From assembly GCA_013911885.1 (NCBI GenBank), contig JACESI010000009.1:1-64000 (forward strand): a stretch of 64,000 nucleotides of DNA, written 5' to 3'. Of this stretch, positions 63,163-64,000 are shown piece after piece. Under the pieces are notes generated by a model that saw nothing but the letters and a program-made list of their open reading frames with translations, had not been told where the DNA came from and did no database searches. The stretch comes from Hyphomicrobiales bacterium (GTDB taxonomy: Bacteria > Pseudomonadota > Alphaproteobacteria > Rhizobiales > JACESI01). A program made the position numbers and the translations under genes. The number at the start of each line of letters is the position of its first letter. Positions within the stretch are counted from its first letter, which is position 1.

Positions 63163-64000
63163 ATGGCTGAAGCAGCAGCAAGTTCAACGGCACACGATAC
63201 ACTGGCCCAGAAAAGCACGGATTCAAGCGTGGTTTCCGGTGGTCGTCTGGTCGCAAAGGCTTTGAAAGCAGAAGGCGTGGACACGATTTTCACGCTTTGC
63301 GGCGGCCATATTATCGACATCTATGACGGCTGCCTTGATGAAGGCATCCGCATTGTCGATGTCCGCCACGAGCAGGTCGCGGCCCATGCTGCCGATGGCT
63401 ATGCCCGTCAGACCGGCAAGCTCGGTTGCGTCGTCACCACCGCCGGTCCCGGTTGCACCAACGCCGTCACCGGTGTTGCGACGGCCTTCCGTTCTGAAAG
63501 CCCGATCCTTCACATCGGCGGCCAGTCATCGCTGACCCAGCACAAGATGGGCTCGCTTCAGGATCTGCCTCATGTTGACATGATGACGCCGATCACGAAA
63601 TTCGCCTCCGGCGTGTTTTCGACCGAGCGCATTGCCGACATGATTTCGATGGCCGCGCGGGAATGTTTCGCGGGCGCTTATGGTCCGAGCTATCTTGAAA
63701 TCCCGCGCGATATTCTGGATGCCGAAATTCCGATTGCCAAAGCCCGCATTCCTGAACCCGGCCATTACCGCGCCTCGGTCCGCTCGATCGGTGATCCTGC
63801 CGATATTGAGCGGCTTGCGGATATTCTGGTCAACGCGCGCAAACCTGCCGTGCTTTTCGGTCAGCAGGTCTGGGCATCGCAGTCGCACAAGGAGGCGATT
63901 GCCTTCGCCAAGGCGCTTGACATCCCGTCTTATATGAACGGCGCCGCGCGCGGCATGATGCCGAATGACGACGAGCACCATTTCGACCGCACGCGCTCGG
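63163..64000 (+). CDS. Thiamine pyrophosphate enzyme of the acetolactate synthase family (partial)
   Basis: The gene starts at ATG 63163 after ACGGAGGAG and runs off the window, leaving 279 residues. The TPP-activating Glu is in VRHEQVAAHAADGYAR, and TTAGPGCTNAVTGVATA is the standard N-terminal domain of IlvB-like enzymes. The N-terminal 25 residues are an unusual Ser/Ala-rich extension. The missing half decides between acetolactate synthase, 2-hydroxyacyl-CoA lyase and oxalyl-CoA decarboxylase. An acetolactate synthase would normally be followed by ilvN; the adjacent GntR regulator favours a catabolic role. Confidence 0.85.
   Translation, partial: MAEAAASSTAHDTLAQKSTDSSVVSGGRLVAKALKAEGVDTIFTLCGGHIIDIYDGCLDEGIRIVDVRHEQVAAHAADGYARQTGKLGCVVTTAGPGCTNAVTGVATAFRSESPILHIGGQSSLTQHKMGSLQDLPHVDMMTPITKFASGVFSTERIADMISMAARECFAGAYGPSYLEIPRDILDAEIPIAKARIPEPGHYRASVRSIGDPADIERLADILVNARKPAVLFGQQVWASQSHKEAIAFAKALDIPSYMNGAARGMMPNDDEHHFDRTRS

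Overview
The window reads as the chromosome of a GC-rich alphaproteobacterium, most likely Hyphomicrobiales (Rhizobiales-like). The basis is the split cytochrome c maturation genes, a MatR-type malonate TRAP system as in rhizobia, a form II coxSLM set, squalene-hopene cyclase, glutathione-dependent formaldehyde oxidation and several alphaproteobacterial DUF families. I cannot name a genus. Genes are dense, mostly with short gaps or 4-base ATGA overlaps, and I see no rRNA, tRNA, CRISPR array, intact insertion sequence or prophage. The longest stretches without a supported gene are about 29.2-29.8 kb and 47.2-47.6 kb.

Layout. 0-6.2 kb: the end of an epimerase-type dehydrogenase, then ccmI-ccmE-ccmF-ccmH (+) converging on ccmA-ccmB (-). 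6.3-9.8 kb: a class I glutamine amidotransferase, the tungstate ABC transporter tupBCA and a DUF3144 protein. 9.9-24.0 kb: a large formate dehydrogenase (FDH) region. It holds DUF3306 and DUF3305 proteins, a 676-residue polyferredoxin-like protein, a TorD-type chaperone, a small Tat-signal protein, the molybdenum/tungsten FDH subunits alpha, beta and gamma, and, tightly packed behind the gamma subunit, a WD40-cytochrome c fusion, a 44-residue membrane microprotein and five more little-studied proteins, one of them ligase-like. 24.4-29.2 kb: threonine aldolase and a coxSLM-type molybdenum hydroxylase. 29.8-31.7 kb: squalene-hopene cyclase.

32.0-37.4 kb: a malonate module (GntR regulator, TRAP transporter, malonyl-CoA synthetase). 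37.5-43.2 kb: a metal efflux protein and a distal valine catabolic operon (isobutyryl-CoA dehydrogenase, 3-hydroxyisobutyryl-CoA hydrolase, mmsB, mmsA). 43.3-49.7 kb: a PH-domain protein, a YbjN-like protein, an orphan P-II protein, an FAH-family hydrolase, a glyoxalase-fold dioxygenase, a frameshifted outer-membrane barrel gene in a locally AT-rich patch, and an unrecognised protein. 49.9-57.5 kb: Cfa, a tandem DUF2061 protein, nadABC, and S-formylglutathione hydrolase with glutathione-dependent formaldehyde dehydrogenase. 57.9-64.0 kb: an AcuI/YhdH reductase, glutaryl-CoA dehydrogenase, an unrecognised protein, a PIG3-type quinone oxidoreductase, and a GntR regulator next to a TPP enzyme cut by the window edge.

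The genes form one C1 theme: formaldehyde is oxidised to formate by the 55.6-57.5 kb pair, and formate is oxidised by a Tat-exported FDH whose gamma subunit is a membrane cytochrome b. A tungstate importer sits beside the FDH, and Ccm proteins would mature its c-type cytochrome partner. The most interesting part is the block from 13.5 to 19.1 kb, where the FDH gamma gene appears to be co-transcribed with seven poorly characterised genes. My reading is that this is an FDH-linked electron-transfer or assembly system. That is inference from gene order, not demonstrated.
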